From Aquilonibacter sp963703325 (lineage in GTDB: Bacteria > Vulcanimicrobiota > Vulcanimicrobiia > Vulcanimicrobiales > Vulcanimicrobiaceae): a DNA stretch of 64,000 bases. Within the stretch, counting starts at the first letter, position 1; the number at the start of each line of letters is the position of its first letter. A program made the translations under genes and the position numbers. This document shows, piece by piece, positions 33,636 to 41,680 of this stretch. The stretch spans positions 1,550,001 to 1,614,000 of the forward strand of contig OY969805.1 in NCBI GenBank assembly GCA_963703325.1, given 5' to 3'. Below the pieces are notes generated by a model. That model was given only the letters and a program-made list of their open reading frames with translations, was not told the DNA's origin and did not search any database.

Positions 33636-34037
33636 TCAGCTGGCTTTGTGGCGGGTGAGGCGAACGCAGGTGCCGTTATGCTCGAATGAAACGCGATCCA
33701 TCAGCCGGCGCATCAGCAGAATGCCGAAGCCGCGTTCGGTTTCTTCCGTCGTGGCGGTGGAAACGAGCGCGCTCGGCGGAAGAAATCCGTCGCCGTTGTC
33801 GCGAATCTCGATCGTGAGCTCGTCGTCGTTGAACGAACAGCGCACGGAAAAACCGCTCGAGCGATGATTGTAGCCGTGCTCGACCGCGTTGCTCAGGGCT
33901 TCGCCCGACGCGATGCGAATGTCCGCGATCTCTTCCGACGCGAAGCCGCAGATGCGCGCGAATCCCGCAATGGCATTGCGAGCGAGCGGTACGTTGCGGC
34001 GCTCGCCGCTAAACGCGGCGCGAAAGTTCGGTGTCAT
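33636..34037 (-). CDS. Anti-sigma-type GHKL ATPase (RsbW-like)
   Basis: A 133-residue single-domain protein. The N-box is IASGEALSNAVEHGY, the G1-like box IRDNGDGF, and the G2 region ERGFGILLMRRLMDRVSF. This is the compact HATPase_c_2 fold of RsbW/SpoIIAB serine kinases, which bind sigma factors or phosphorylate STAS anti-sigma antagonists. It has no sensor domain and no adjacent STAS gene, so it is an orphan here. The fusion at 17761 carries a related domain. Confidence 0.87.
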   Translation of the reverse strand: MTPNFRAAFSGERRNVPLARNAIAGFARICGFASEEIADIRIASGEALSNAVEHGYNHRSSGFSVRCSFNDDELTIEIRDNGDGFLPPSALVSTATTEETERGFGILLMRRLMDRVSFEHNGTCVRLTRHKAS

Positions 34038-34105
34038 ACTAGGCTAGGTCGGACGTTCGCGTAGAAGAACAGAGCGTCCGGCCCGGCAAGCGGGCCACAG
34101 GTTGC

Positions 34106-34178
34106 GGGCGATTAGCTCAGCTGGGAGAGCAGTGCCCTTACAAGGCAAAGGTCGGCGGTTCGAGCCCGTCATCGCCCA
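34106..34178 (+). tRNA. tRNA-Val (anticodon UAC)
   Basis: The acceptor GGGCGAT (34106-34112) pairs with ATCGCCC (34171-34177), with discriminator A at 34178. The D arm has GCTC and GAGC, and the anticodon loop CTTACAA gives TAC at 34139-34141. The T arm GGCGG-TTCGAGC-CCGTC closes normally. Pair 27-43 is a G/A mismatch. CCA is not encoded. It is an isolated tRNA gene lying between the orphan ATPase and the enoyl-CoA hydratase. Confidence 0.93.
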
Positions 34179-34281
34179 TTTTCACCTCCGCATCTTGTCG
34201 TCGCCTCGCCCCTCGAGTGCAAAGCACACTTCGGGGCTCGTCTCCTAAAGCTGCGGGGTGAAAACCCGGAGGAGCAATGCC

Positions 34282-35061
34282 ATGATTGAGGCCTTAAAAG
34301 AGATCAGCGTCGAACGTGAGGGGTCGGCGGCGATCGTCACCATGCGCCGGCCCGAGCGCCGCAACGCGCTCTCGCTCGCGATGATGCGGGAGCTGACGCA
34401 GGCTTTGCGCGAGCTCGGCGCGGACCGCAGCGTCCGCGCGATCATCGTAGCCGGCGAAGGGCCGGCCTTCTCGGCCGGGCACGACCTGCGCGAGCTGCGC
34501 GGTCGCGACGAGGCAGCCTACACCGAAATCTTCGATCAGTGCGTCGTGCTGATGGCAGCCATCGAGGCGGCTCCGCAGCCGGTGATCGCCGAGGTCGGCG
34601 CCCTGGCCACCGCCGCGGGCTGCCAGCTCGTGGCCGCCTGCGATTTGGCCGTTGCCTCGACCCAGGCGCGGTTCGCGACGCCCGGCGTGCGTATCGGCCT
34701 GTTCTGCTGCACCCCGATGGTGCCGCTCAGCCGCGACATCGGCCGCAAGCGCGCGATGCAGATGCTTCTTACCGGCAACCCGATCGACGCCCCGACCGCG
34801 CTCGATTGGGGCCTGATCAATGCGGTGGTCCCGCCCGAGACGTTGCGGGCTGCGACCCTGGCGCTGGCGGAGCAGATCGCCGGGGCCAGCCGGGCCGTGG
34901 TTGGCCTTGGGAAAGCCGCCTTCTATCGCCAGCTCGAACTGAGCGAGGCCGCCGCCTATGACTTCACCAAAACTGTCATGGTCACTAATGCCCAACTCGA
35001 GGACGCTCAGGAAGGCATTACGGCCTTCATCGACAAGCGGGCGCCTCACTGGCCCGCCTGA
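34282..35061 (+). CDS. Enoyl-CoA hydratase/isomerase family protein
   Basis: About 259 residues from the ATG at 34282, 7 bases after GGAGGAG; an earlier GTG at 34258 lacks that spacing. The crotonase fold is evident: MRRPERRNALSLAMM, then GEGPAFSAGHDLREL forming the oxyanion hole, VGALATAAGCQLVAACDLAVAS, and PGVRIGLFCCTPMVPLSRDIG. The protein probably hydrates or isomerises acyl-CoA esters in fatty-acid or ring-compound catabolism. The residue equivalent to Glu144 of rat crotonase is not evident in ATAAGCQL, while a position like Glu164 may be replaced by Gly, so the precise reaction is uncertain. Confidence 0.85.
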   Translation: MIEALKEISVEREGSAAIVTMRRPERRNALSLAMMRELTQALRELGADRSVRAIIVAGEGPAFSAGHDLRELRGRDEAAYTEIFDQCVVLMAAIEAAPQPVIAEVGALATAAGCQLVAACDLAVASTQARFATPGVRIGLFCCTPMVPLSRDIGRKRAMQMLLTGNPIDAPTALDWGLINAVVPPETLRAATLALAEQIAGASRAVVGLGKAAFYRQLELSEAAAYDFTKTVMVTNAQLEDAQEGITAFIDKRAPHWPA

Positions 35062-35125
35062 GAAGCATGTAAAAATATGCGCCTGACCGCTTTCGCGGAA
35101 GGTTGGGGTCTGCTAGAGTAATAAC

Positions 35126-35270
35126 CACGGCAGAATCACCGCCGCAGCGTTTAAAGACGTGGGCATTTCGCTGTGAGACGGTTCACATAAAGACGTCGCC
35201 CACACCCGGTATGCGGGCAACCGCATACGCGACGGCATAAAGGCTCGCTACGCGAGCCTTTATGTATTGT
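35126..35270 (+). ncRNA. Putative structured RNA or 5' leader, about 145 nt, with terminator
   Basis: Between genes at 35061 and 35309. An extended -10-like TGCTAGAGT lies at about 35111-35119. Downstream, GTGGGC (35159-35164) pairs with GCCCAC (35198-35203). It encloses the hairpin TGTGA-gacggt-TCACA (35172-35187). Then comes the perfect 8-bp stem GTATGCGG-GCAA-CCGCATAC with a GNRA loop (35209-35228), and the terminator at 35236-35270. AAAGACGT occurs twice, at 35153 and 35189. I could not match it to 6S, SRP, RNase P, tmRNA or any riboswitch that I know. It could be a free small RNA, or an attenuator for the DUF5693-like gene starting 38 bases after the terminator. Confidence 0.55.
35236..35270 (+). 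terminator. Strong intrinsic terminator ending the structured RNA
   Basis: CATAAAGGCTCGC (35236-35248) pairs perfectly over 13 bases with GCGAGCCTTTATG (35252-35264) across a TAC loop, followed by TATTGT. The hairpin is 38 bases upstream of the next GTG start, an arrangement seen with attenuators. The same stem would also end transcription from the enoyl-CoA hydratase gene. Confidence 0.85.
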
Positions 35271-35308
35271 GGGGGTAGAAGCGTCTGCAGCGCGAACAAC
35301 CCACCCCC

Positions 35309-37339
35309 GTGATCCGTCCCGATGTCCGACCGCGCTATGCCGCGCTCATTTTAGTCGTGGCCCTTCTGGCCTCGCTGGTGGTAGCGGTCTTCCGCTTCCA
35401 CACCGAGTCGCAGGCGAAGCGCGTCGAGATTGCGATGGACTACACCGATTTCATTGCGCTCGCGCGTTCCTACAACTATAACCCCGCAGCGTTCCTGATC
35501 GCGTTGCGGCGTGCCGGTTTGACCTCGCTCGCGCTTACCGAAGAACTCGGCGCAAATGTCGGCGATGATGGGCGCGTGTACGCGACGACCGGCGCGGCGC
35601 TGATCAACGAAGCGCGCATTTCGCCGATTGCCGATCCGTTGCTGGCTGCGCTTGTGCGCTCGAACAAAATTGCGCGAAATGCGGTCTATCTGATCGTCGA
35701 CGATCCAGCAGCCTACGCGCGCTACCGGCAACAGTTCGCGCTGAACTTTGAACCCAAAACCGTGCGGGTGCTGCGCAACGCGAAGCCGTGGGTTCTCGAG
35801 ATTCGCACGCAGATCGATTACTTCAACGCCATGGCGCTCGGCATCCCGTCGGATCAAATCGCGCTCGCGAAGCGGCTGGGACTGCTGCTCGTTCCGAGGT
35901 TCCAAAACGATGAGCGGTATACGCTGCCACAAATGAACGCGGCCTTCGACGCCGTGCTTGCGCAGGATCGCAAGGTTTCCACCGTGATCTTCTTTGGTTT
36001 GCGCAACCAGGTGTTCGGATATCCCGATCATCTCGACGACGCAGCCGCGGCCTTTAAAGAACACGGTACCAAATCGGCGACGCCGTTTAACTTCGGTACG
36101 ATCGAAACGTACGACGACAGCCAGATCCAAAAGGGCAGCGAAACGCTGGCCAAGGATATCGAAGGCCAAACCGTCCGCGTGCAGGCGATCGCACGAACCG
36201 AATTAGACAAGATCACCCTCGACGACGTGATCGCGCGCTACGTGCTCGGGGTGCGCGAGCGCAACATCCGCGTCGTGTATCTGCGGCCCTGGGAACACCA
36301 AGACGGCGACCGTTCGATTGAGGCGACCAACGTGGAGATGGTCAAGCAAATCGCCGACCAGCTCAAAGCGCACCATTTCAAACTCGGGCGCGCAACGCCG
36401 ATTCCGCTTTATCGCGGCGACAACCGTATTCTGGTCGGAATTGCGGCATTGGCAGTGCCCTCGATCTTCGTGCTGTTGCTCGGGTTCTACCGGTGGTACC
36501 GGCCGTGGCTTGCGTACGCCGCCTACGGCTTGACCGTGCTGCTCTATCTTGCCGGTATCGTCAGTCATCACGATCTCTTCGCGCGCTCGATGATCGCGCT
36601 TGCGGGAGCGCTGCTCTTTGCCACGGCCGCGTTTCTTTCGATCGCCAAGGCGTGCGGTGAAGAGCCGGCGCCCCGGTTTTCCGATCAACTGGTGCGTAGC
36701 CTGGGATGGACGTTGCTCGCGACCGGCGTGACGTTGCTCGGCGCGCTCGTGGTCGTCGGCGTGATGAGCTCGCCGCTCACGATGGAAGAGATCGAGCGCT
36801 TCCGCGGCGTGCGCCTGGTCCTCGCGCTCCCGCCGTTGATTGCACTCTGCCTCTACCTCTTCGATCGCCGCTTCGATTCCGGGATCGAGCGGCCATCCGA
36901 CGTCTTCACCGCGCCGGTGCGCGTGTACCAGCTCTTTGCCGGGCTGGTGATCGTCGCGGCGGGAGCCTTGCTGCTGGCGCGCAGCGGCAACCAGAGCGAC
37001 ATCGCGCCGTCACACCTCGAGTTGGTGTTGCGTCACCAGCTCAGCGTCGTGCTGAGCGTGCGGCCGCGGTTCAAGGAATTCCTGATCGGATTCCCCGCGC
37101 TGATGGTTCTGCCCGCATTGACCATCGCGCACCGGCGGATCGTCGGATGGCTGCTCGCGCTCGGCGCCGGCGTCGGCATCGGTGACGTGATCGACACCTA
37201 TTCGCACCTGCATACTCCACTGACGATCTCGCTCATGCGAACGTTCAACGGGCTAGTCATCGGTGCACTTATCGGTCTTCTCGTGATTTGGATCTATCGC
37301 CGTGCGTGTATTGCTGTCGGGCTATTACGGGTTCGGTAA
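35309..37339 (+). CDS. DUF5693-like multi-membrane protein upstream of csaB
   Basis: A 676-residue protein with a GTG start. An N-terminal membrane anchor (residues about 10-27) precedes a 330-residue soluble domain (VEIAMDYTDFIALARSYNYN, then LVPRFQNDERYTLPQMNAAFDAVL, VIFFGLRNQVFGYPDHL and NIRVVYLRPW). The C-terminal half has about ten hydrophobic segments (for example PSIFVLLLGFYRWYR and LRRACIAVGLL). The N-terminal domain and its position directly before csaB fit the DUF5693 family, known from Firmicutes and other SLH-containing bacteria. The soluble part looks like a TIM-barrel-type or deacetylase-like fold, but no catalytic residues are assigned. It overlaps csaB by 38 bases. Confidence 0.7.
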   Translation: MIRPDVRPRYAALILVVALLASLVVAVFRFHTESQAKRVEIAMDYTDFIALARSYNYNPAAFLIALRRAGLTSLALTEELGANVGDDGRVYATTGAALINEARISPIADPLLAALVRSNKIARNAVYLIVDDPAAYARYRQQFALNFEPKTVRVLRNAKPWVLEIRTQIDYFNAMALGIPSDQIALAKRLGLLLVPRFQNDERYTLPQMNAAFDAVLAQDRKVSTVIFFGLRNQVFGYPDHLDDAAAAFKEHGTKSATPFNFGTIETYDDSQIQKGSETLAKDIEGQTVRVQAIARTELDKITLDDVIARYVLGVRERNIRVVYLRPWEHQDGDRSIEATNVEMVKQIADQLKAHHFKLGRATPIPLYRGDNRILVGIAALAVPSIFVLLLGFYRWYRPWLAYAAYGLTVLLYLAGIVSHHDLFARSMIALAGALLFATAAFLSIAKACGEEPAPRFSDQLVRSLGWTLLATGVTLLGALVVVGVMSSPLTMEEIERFRGVRLVLALPPLIALCLYLFDRRFDSGIERPSDVFTAPVRVYQLFAGLVIVAAGALLLARSGNQSDIAPSHLELVLRHQLSVVLSVRPRFKEFLIGFPALMVLPALTIAHRRIVGWLLALGAGVGIGDVIDTYSHLHTPLTISLMRTFNGLVIGALIGLLVIWIYRRACIAVGLLRVR

Positions 37340-38384
37340 CCTCGGCGACGAGGCGCTCCTTGAGGTGATCGTGGCGCAGCTGCGTGCGCGATTTCCGGCG
37401 GTGCGGCTCGACGTGCTTTCGGCCACGCCGGAAGCAACGGCGAAAACCTACGGCATCGACGCGACGCCGCGCTGGAGCATGCATAGCGTGCGCGAAGCGA
37501 TCCGCCGCGCCGACGTCGTGCTTTCGGGCGGCGGCGGTCTGCTGCAGACGGCAACCAGCGCGCGCAGTATCGTCTACTACGCCGGCATTTTGCGCGAAGC
37601 GATTCGGCAGCAACGCAAAGCGATGATCTTCGCCCAATCGATCGGTCCGCTCGACTTGCTCGGACGCATCGTCGTGCGCAGCTTTTGTCGCGGACTCGAT
37701 CGCGCAACCGTGCGTGACGCGCGCTCGCTCAAATTGCTGCAGTCGCTCTTGCCGCAAACGCCGGTCGAGCAGACGGCCGATCCGGTCTTTCTCTATGACC
37801 TGCTGGCCGAGGAGATCGACCTTTCGACCGAGGGTTTGGGCGGTGAGCCGTACGCGATCGTCAGCGTGCGCAAGGTTTCGACACTTCGCGACGGACAGCA
37901 CGCGATCGCGCGCGCGGTCGATCGGCTCACGCAAGTGCACGGCGTTCGCGTCGCATTTCTGCCGATGGGCGGTGCCGCCGACGCCGAGGTCTCGACGGCG
38001 ATCATCCGCTTGTGCAAGAGCGCGCCGATGCTCTTGCCCGAGTGCCCGCTCGCGCGCGCAGCCGCGATTCTGCGCGGTGCGCGCGTCGTCATCGGGATGC
38101 GGCTGCACGCGTTGATTCTCGCCGCGCGGTTCGCGGTGCCGTTCTTAGCGATTCCGTACGACCCCAAGGTCAGCGCCCTGTGCGAGGACTTAGGCTATCC
38201 GCTTGAACCGTTGTGGACGCCGGGGAGGCTCGCGCCCTCGGATCCCGCCGTGGATGCGCTGGTCGACCGACTGATGTCGCAGCACGACGTGCTTGCCGCC
38301 GCGTTGCGGACCAAGGTCGAGCCGATCCGCGCAGCCGCGGCACGAAATTTCGACGTGCTCGGCGAATTGATACGCGACCCATGA
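37302..38384 (+). CDS. csaB: Polysaccharide pyruvyl transferase CsaB
   Basis: A 360-residue protein, GTG start, overlapping the DUF5693-like gene by 38 bases and coupled to ileS by ATGA. Family hallmarks are LLSGYYGFGNLGDEALLEVI at the start, VVLSGGGGLLQTATS, AQSIGPL, VSVRKVS and GMRLHALILAARFAVPFLAIPYDPKV. CsaB transfers pyruvate from PEP to a cell-wall polysaccharide; the ketal group is then the ligand for SLH-domain proteins that tether an S-layer or, in some diderms, the outer membrane. The substrate polymer is not in the window. The activity is inferred from the family. Confidence 0.92.
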   Translation: MRVLLSGYYGFGNLGDEALLEVIVAQLRARFPAVRLDVLSATPEATAKTYGIDATPRWSMHSVREAIRRADVVLSGGGGLLQTATSARSIVYYAGILREAIRQQRKAMIFAQSIGPLDLLGRIVVRSFCRGLDRATVRDARSLKLLQSLLPQTPVEQTADPVFLYDLLAEEIDLSTEGLGGEPYAIVSVRKVSTLRDGQHAIARAVDRLTQVHGVRVAFLPMGGAADAEVSTAIIRLCKSAPMLLPECPLARAAAILRGARVVIGMRLHALILAARFAVPFLAIPYDPKVSALCEDLGYPLEPLWTPGRLAPSDPAVDALVDRLMSQHDVLAAALRTKVEPIRAAAARNFDVLGELIRDP

Positions 38385-41143
38385 GCGAGACCGTCGAACG
38401 CGACTACCGCGATACCTTACGATTACCCGAAACCGCCTTTGCGATGAAGGCGGAGTTGCCCAAGCGCGAGCCCGATCGCATCGCGTGGTGGCAGGCGCAG
38501 CGCGTGTACGAACGGCGTCTCGAGGCCAATCGCAAGAACGGTCCTTGGATTTTGCACGACGGCCCCCCGTATGCCAACGGCGAGCTGCACATGGGCCACT
38601 TCTTGAACATGGTGCTCAAGGACATGTTCGTGAAGATCGCGCTGCTCGACGGCAAGTGGGCCGACTTCATCCCGGGTTGGGATATGCATGGACTGCCGAT
38701 CGAACTCGAAACGCTCAAGTATCTAGGAATCAAGGATTTTCATTCGATCGATCCGCTCGAACTGCGCGAGCAGTGCAAGGAACGCGCGCTCTATTGGCTC
38801 GGGCGTCAGCGCGAAGCACGGCAACGGATGGGCGTCGTCGGCCATTTCGACCGGCCCTACCGCACCATCGATCCCTCGTTTGAGGCAACGATCGTAGATG
38901 CGCTGGCGGATCTCGCCGAAAAGGGCCAGCTCTACAAAGGCTTGCGCTCGACGTTGTGGTGCGTGCACGACGAGACCGCACTCGCCGAAGCCGAGATCGA
39001 ATACGAGCAAAAGATCTCGCCGTCGGTCTACGTGCGTTTCACCGCGAACGCCGAACAGCGCAAAGAAATTCTCGCTGCTTTCGGGGTAAACGCGAGCGAG
39101 CGCCTCTCCATTCTCATTTGGACGACGACGCCGTGGACGCTCCCGGCCAACGTTGCCATCGCGTTGCGCGCCGACGCGACCTATGGACTCTATCGTCTCG
39201 GAGACGAGTTGCTCGTCCTCGCGACCGCGCTTGCGCCCAAAGCGCTCGGCGAGCGGTTTGCGGAAGCACACCTTCTGGCGAGCGTTCCGGGTGAACGGCT
39301 CGACGGCACGTGCGTGCGCCATCCGTTCATGGATCGCGACTCGCTGGTCGTGCTGGCCGACTACGTCGATCTCGAAACCGGAACCGGTGCCGTGCACACC
39401 GCGCCCGGGCATGGCGCCGACGACTTCGACACCGGCGTAAAGTACGGGTTGCCGATCCTCAATCCGGTCGACGCCGCGGGCCACTTCACCAAAGAAGCCG
39501 GGCCATACGCGGGCACGTTCATCTTCAAGGCCAACAAGCAGATCGTGGAGGACTTGAGCGCGAGCGGTGCGCTCTATGCTGCGCAAGAGTACGAGCACTC
39601 CTATCCTCATTGTTGGCGCTGCCATAATCCGGTGATTTTCCGCGCCACGGCGCAGTGGTTCATCGCCATGGATCAGAATCGTCTGCGCGCGCGCGCGATC
39701 GAAGCGGTTGACGGCGTCGACTACGTGCCGGAGTGGGGGCGCACCCGCCAACGCCAGATGATCGAAACGCATCCGGAGTGGTGCGTCTCGCGCCAGCGCA
39801 TCTGGGGCACGCCGATCCCCGCGCTCATCTGTACCGCGTGCAATGAATCGATTCTCGATCCGCAGGTGGCGCGCAACGTGGCGAAACGCTTTGCCGAGGT
39901 CGGTGCCGGCTCGTGGTGGACCGATCCGGTTGAACTGTATCTGCCGGCAGGCTTTCATTGTCCGAAGTGTCACGGCACCACGTTCGAAAAAGAGAAGAAC
40001 ATCGTCGACATCTGGTTCGAGTCGGGCGTGACGCATCTGGCGGTGCTGGGACGTGACGGAGTGCCGTGGCCCTGCGATATGTACCTCGAGGGCGGCGACC
40101 AGTTCCGCGGTTGGTTCCGCAGCTCGCTGTTGACCGGCGTTGCGATCAAAGGCGGTGCGCCGTACAAGCGCGTGGTCAAGAACGGCTGGGTGAACGACGA
40201 GCAAGGACGCCCGATGTCGAAGTCGCGCGGGACGGGCATCGACGCGGTCGACGCGATGAACAAGTGGGGCGCGGACGTACTGCGCTTATGGTCGGCGTCA
40301 GTCGAGTTCGTCGACGACGTGCGCTTTGGGCCCAACGTGGTCGAGCAAGTCGGGCGCGTCTATCGCAACATCCGCAACCGCATCCGTTTCATGCTCGGCA
40401 ACCTCTACGATCTGCAACCGGCCGACGTGCTTGCGCGCGAGCAGATGGAGCCGCTCGATCGGCTCGCCTGCGACGTGACCGACACCTTTGTGGCGGATGT
40501 AAAATCGCTCTACCAGACATTTTCGATTCACGATGCGTACTTACGCATCATCGCCTTCGAGAGCGCGATGTCGAGCTTTTATTTCGACGCCTCCAAGGAT
40601 CCGCTCTATTCGCTGGGCGAGAACAGCCACCGGCGCCGCAGCGCGCAATCGGCGCTGCTCTACACGCTCAAGCGTTTGCTTACCACCGTTGCGCCGATGC
40701 TGTCGTTTACCGCCGAAGAAGCGTGGCAAGAGATCCCCGAAGCCCTGCGCGGTGAGGAACACAGCGTCTTCGACGCGGCGTTCGGTTCGCCGTCACGTGC
40801 GAAGGACAGCGAACTCGCGCTTTGGGAGACGCTGCGCGAATTGCGTGCGCGCGTCGCGGCGTCACCGATCCGCGATTTTGAAGCACGCGTCGAACTCACC
40901 GTGCCGGCGGCTCGTTACGACGCACTTGCGACGCTGGGCGACAATCTGCGCGATGCGCTCGTCGTCTCGCAGCTCGAGTTGCGCAAACCCAACGGCGACG
41001 AGATCGACCTTGCGGTCTATCCCGCGTATGGTGAGAAGTGCCGGCGCTGCTGGAAATTCCGCGAACTCGGTACCGACCCGGCGAATCCGTCGATCTGCGC
41101 CGACTGCGCCGCGGTGGTCAATTCTTTGTCATCCCGAGCGTAG
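38381..41143 (+). CDS. ileS: Isoleucyl-tRNA synthetase
   Basis: About 920 residues from the ATG at 38381, coupled to csaB by ATGA. The class I HIGH motif is in DGPPYANGELHMGHFLN. The editing (CP1) domain contains WTTTPWTLPANVAIAL and DYVDLETGTGAVHTAPGHGADDF. The KMSKS motif appears as RPMSKSRGTG. The C-terminus carries a zinc ribbon, KCRRCWKF and SICADC. The enzyme charges tRNA-Ile. No T-box is seen; the upstream gene overlaps directly. The last codons fall in a dispersed repeat (41127-41162). Confidence 0.96.
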   Translation: MSETVERDYRDTLRLPETAFAMKAELPKREPDRIAWWQAQRVYERRLEANRKNGPWILHDGPPYANGELHMGHFLNMVLKDMFVKIALLDGKWADFIPGWDMHGLPIELETLKYLGIKDFHSIDPLELREQCKERALYWLGRQREARQRMGVVGHFDRPYRTIDPSFEATIVDALADLAEKGQLYKGLRSTLWCVHDETALAEAEIEYEQKISPSVYVRFTANAEQRKEILAAFGVNASERLSILIWTTTPWTLPANVAIALRADATYGLYRLGDELLVLATALAPKALGERFAEAHLLASVPGERLDGTCVRHPFMDRDSLVVLADYVDLETGTGAVHTAPGHGADDFDTGVKYGLPILNPVDAAGHFTKEAGPYAGTFIFKANKQIVEDLSASGALYAAQEYEHSYPHCWRCHNPVIFRATAQWFIAMDQNRLRARAIEAVDGVDYVPEWGRTRQRQMIETHPEWCVSRQRIWGTPIPALICTACNESILDPQVARNVAKRFAEVGAGSWWTDPVELYLPAGFHCPKCHGTTFEKEKNIVDIWFESGVTHLAVLGRDGVPWPCDMYLEGGDQFRGWFRSSLLTGVAIKGGAPYKRVVKNGWVNDEQGRPMSKSRGTGIDAVDAMNKWGADVLRLWSASVEFVDDVRFGPNVVEQVGRVYRNIRNRIRFMLGNLYDLQPADVLAREQMEPLDRLACDVTDTFVADVKSLYQTFSIHDAYLRIIAFESAMSSFYFDASKDPLYSLGENSHRRRSAQSALLYTLKRLLTTVAPMLSFTAEEAWQEIPEALRGEEHSVFDAAFGSPSRAKDSELALWETLRELRARVAASPIRDFEARVELTVPAARYDALATLGDNLRDALVVSQLELRKPNGDEIDLAVYPAYGEKCRRCWKFRELGTDPANPSICADCAAVVNSLSSRA

Positions 41144-41162
41144 CGAAGCGTAGTCGAGGGAC
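41127..41162. repeat. Dispersed GC-rich repeat (the 'CHPERSE' repeat) overlapping the ileS stop
   Basis: The 36-base element TGTCATCCCGAGCGTAGCGA-AGCGTAGTCGAGGGAC contains an imperfect inverted repeat. In one frame it reads CHPERSEA, a phrase I recognise from spurious or C-terminal peptides in many bacterial annotations. The ileS stop TAG (41141-41143) is formed inside it. A related but shorter core, GAGCGAAGCGAAGCGTAG, occurs at 54935-54952. Confidence 0.6.
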
Positions 41163-41164
41163 CG

Positions 41165-41680
41165 CTACAACCCGATACAATCGAGAGGCGCGAAGACGTC
41201 CTTGGTTTTGAAGCCGCTCCACGCGGCGTCGAGCAAGCCGTTCGCATGAGTGACGATCGTACGAGCAACCGGATCGACGTCAAAGACCAGTGGACAGCCC
41301 CAGGAAAGATAGCGCCGGATCTTCTCATCGCGCAAGCCGGCCCGGTCTTCCGGCTTTCGTACTTCGACGATCACTTCGGGCGGAACATTCGGTAACTCAC
41401 GATCGCTCTTCGAAAGCCTGTTGAGTGTATCGAATCGGTAGAAGACGACATCGGGAAGTAGTACGTCGCCGTCCGCTAATCGGAGATGCACATAAGTCAT
41501 GGCGCTGCCGGCATTCCCGCCAGATTGCGCGACGATGGAGGCGCATTGGCTGACAACGGCGCCGGTGCGCTGAACCGGCGGCTCGGTGCGGAGCCGTATA
41601 TAGCGCATGTATGCTGTTTGGTCGTGCGTGCAGGCGGAGACGAGTATCGATAGTAGTGCGGCGAGCCAAACCCCTGTCAC
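41165..41680 (-). CDS. Uma2-like PD-(D/E)xK nuclease-fold protein with an N-terminal hydrophobic leader
   Basis: About 171 residues from the GTG at 41680, which overlaps the tgt stop by 4 bases (GTGA); the frame runs further upstream inside tgt. The core LRLADGDVLLPDVVFYRF, then PPEVIVEVRKPEDRAGLRDEKIRRYLSWGCPLVFDVDP, matches Uma2-family putative endonucleases, including the D, E-x-R/K and E-K-x-x-x-Y positions. The N-terminal Uma2 segment (about 60 residues) is missing. In its place is a hydrophobic leader with a lipobox-like LLSILVSAC. It may be an alternative start artefact, a fusion, or a decaying gene; a start at the ATG near 41608 (MRYIRL) would avoid the leader. Confidence 0.58.
   Translation of the reverse strand: MTGVWLAALLSILVSACTHDQTAYMRYIRLRTEPPVQRTGAVVSQCASIVAQSGGNAGSAMTYVHLRLADGDVLLPDVVFYRFDTLNRLSKSDRELPNVPPEVIVEVRKPEDRAGLRDEKIRRYLSWGCPLVFDVDPVARTIVTHANGLLDAAWSGFKTKDVFAPLDCIGL

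Noticed and set aside
35126..35270. Assignment as 6S RNA, tmRNA, RNase P RNA or SRP RNA
   Set aside because: The length and stems fit none of them: no central bubble of 6S, no tRNA-like end of tmRNA, and none of the conserved RNase P or SRP core sequences was found.
38723..40204. 493-codon minus-strand open frame opposite ileS
   Set aside because: It lies wholly within ileS, which has all class I synthetase motifs; the antisense product shows no family features.
40533..41153. Plus-strand open frame ending in CHPERSEA
   Set aside because: The rest of the frame is the shadow of ileS, and the final residues come from a dispersed repeat that often produces this spurious peptide.
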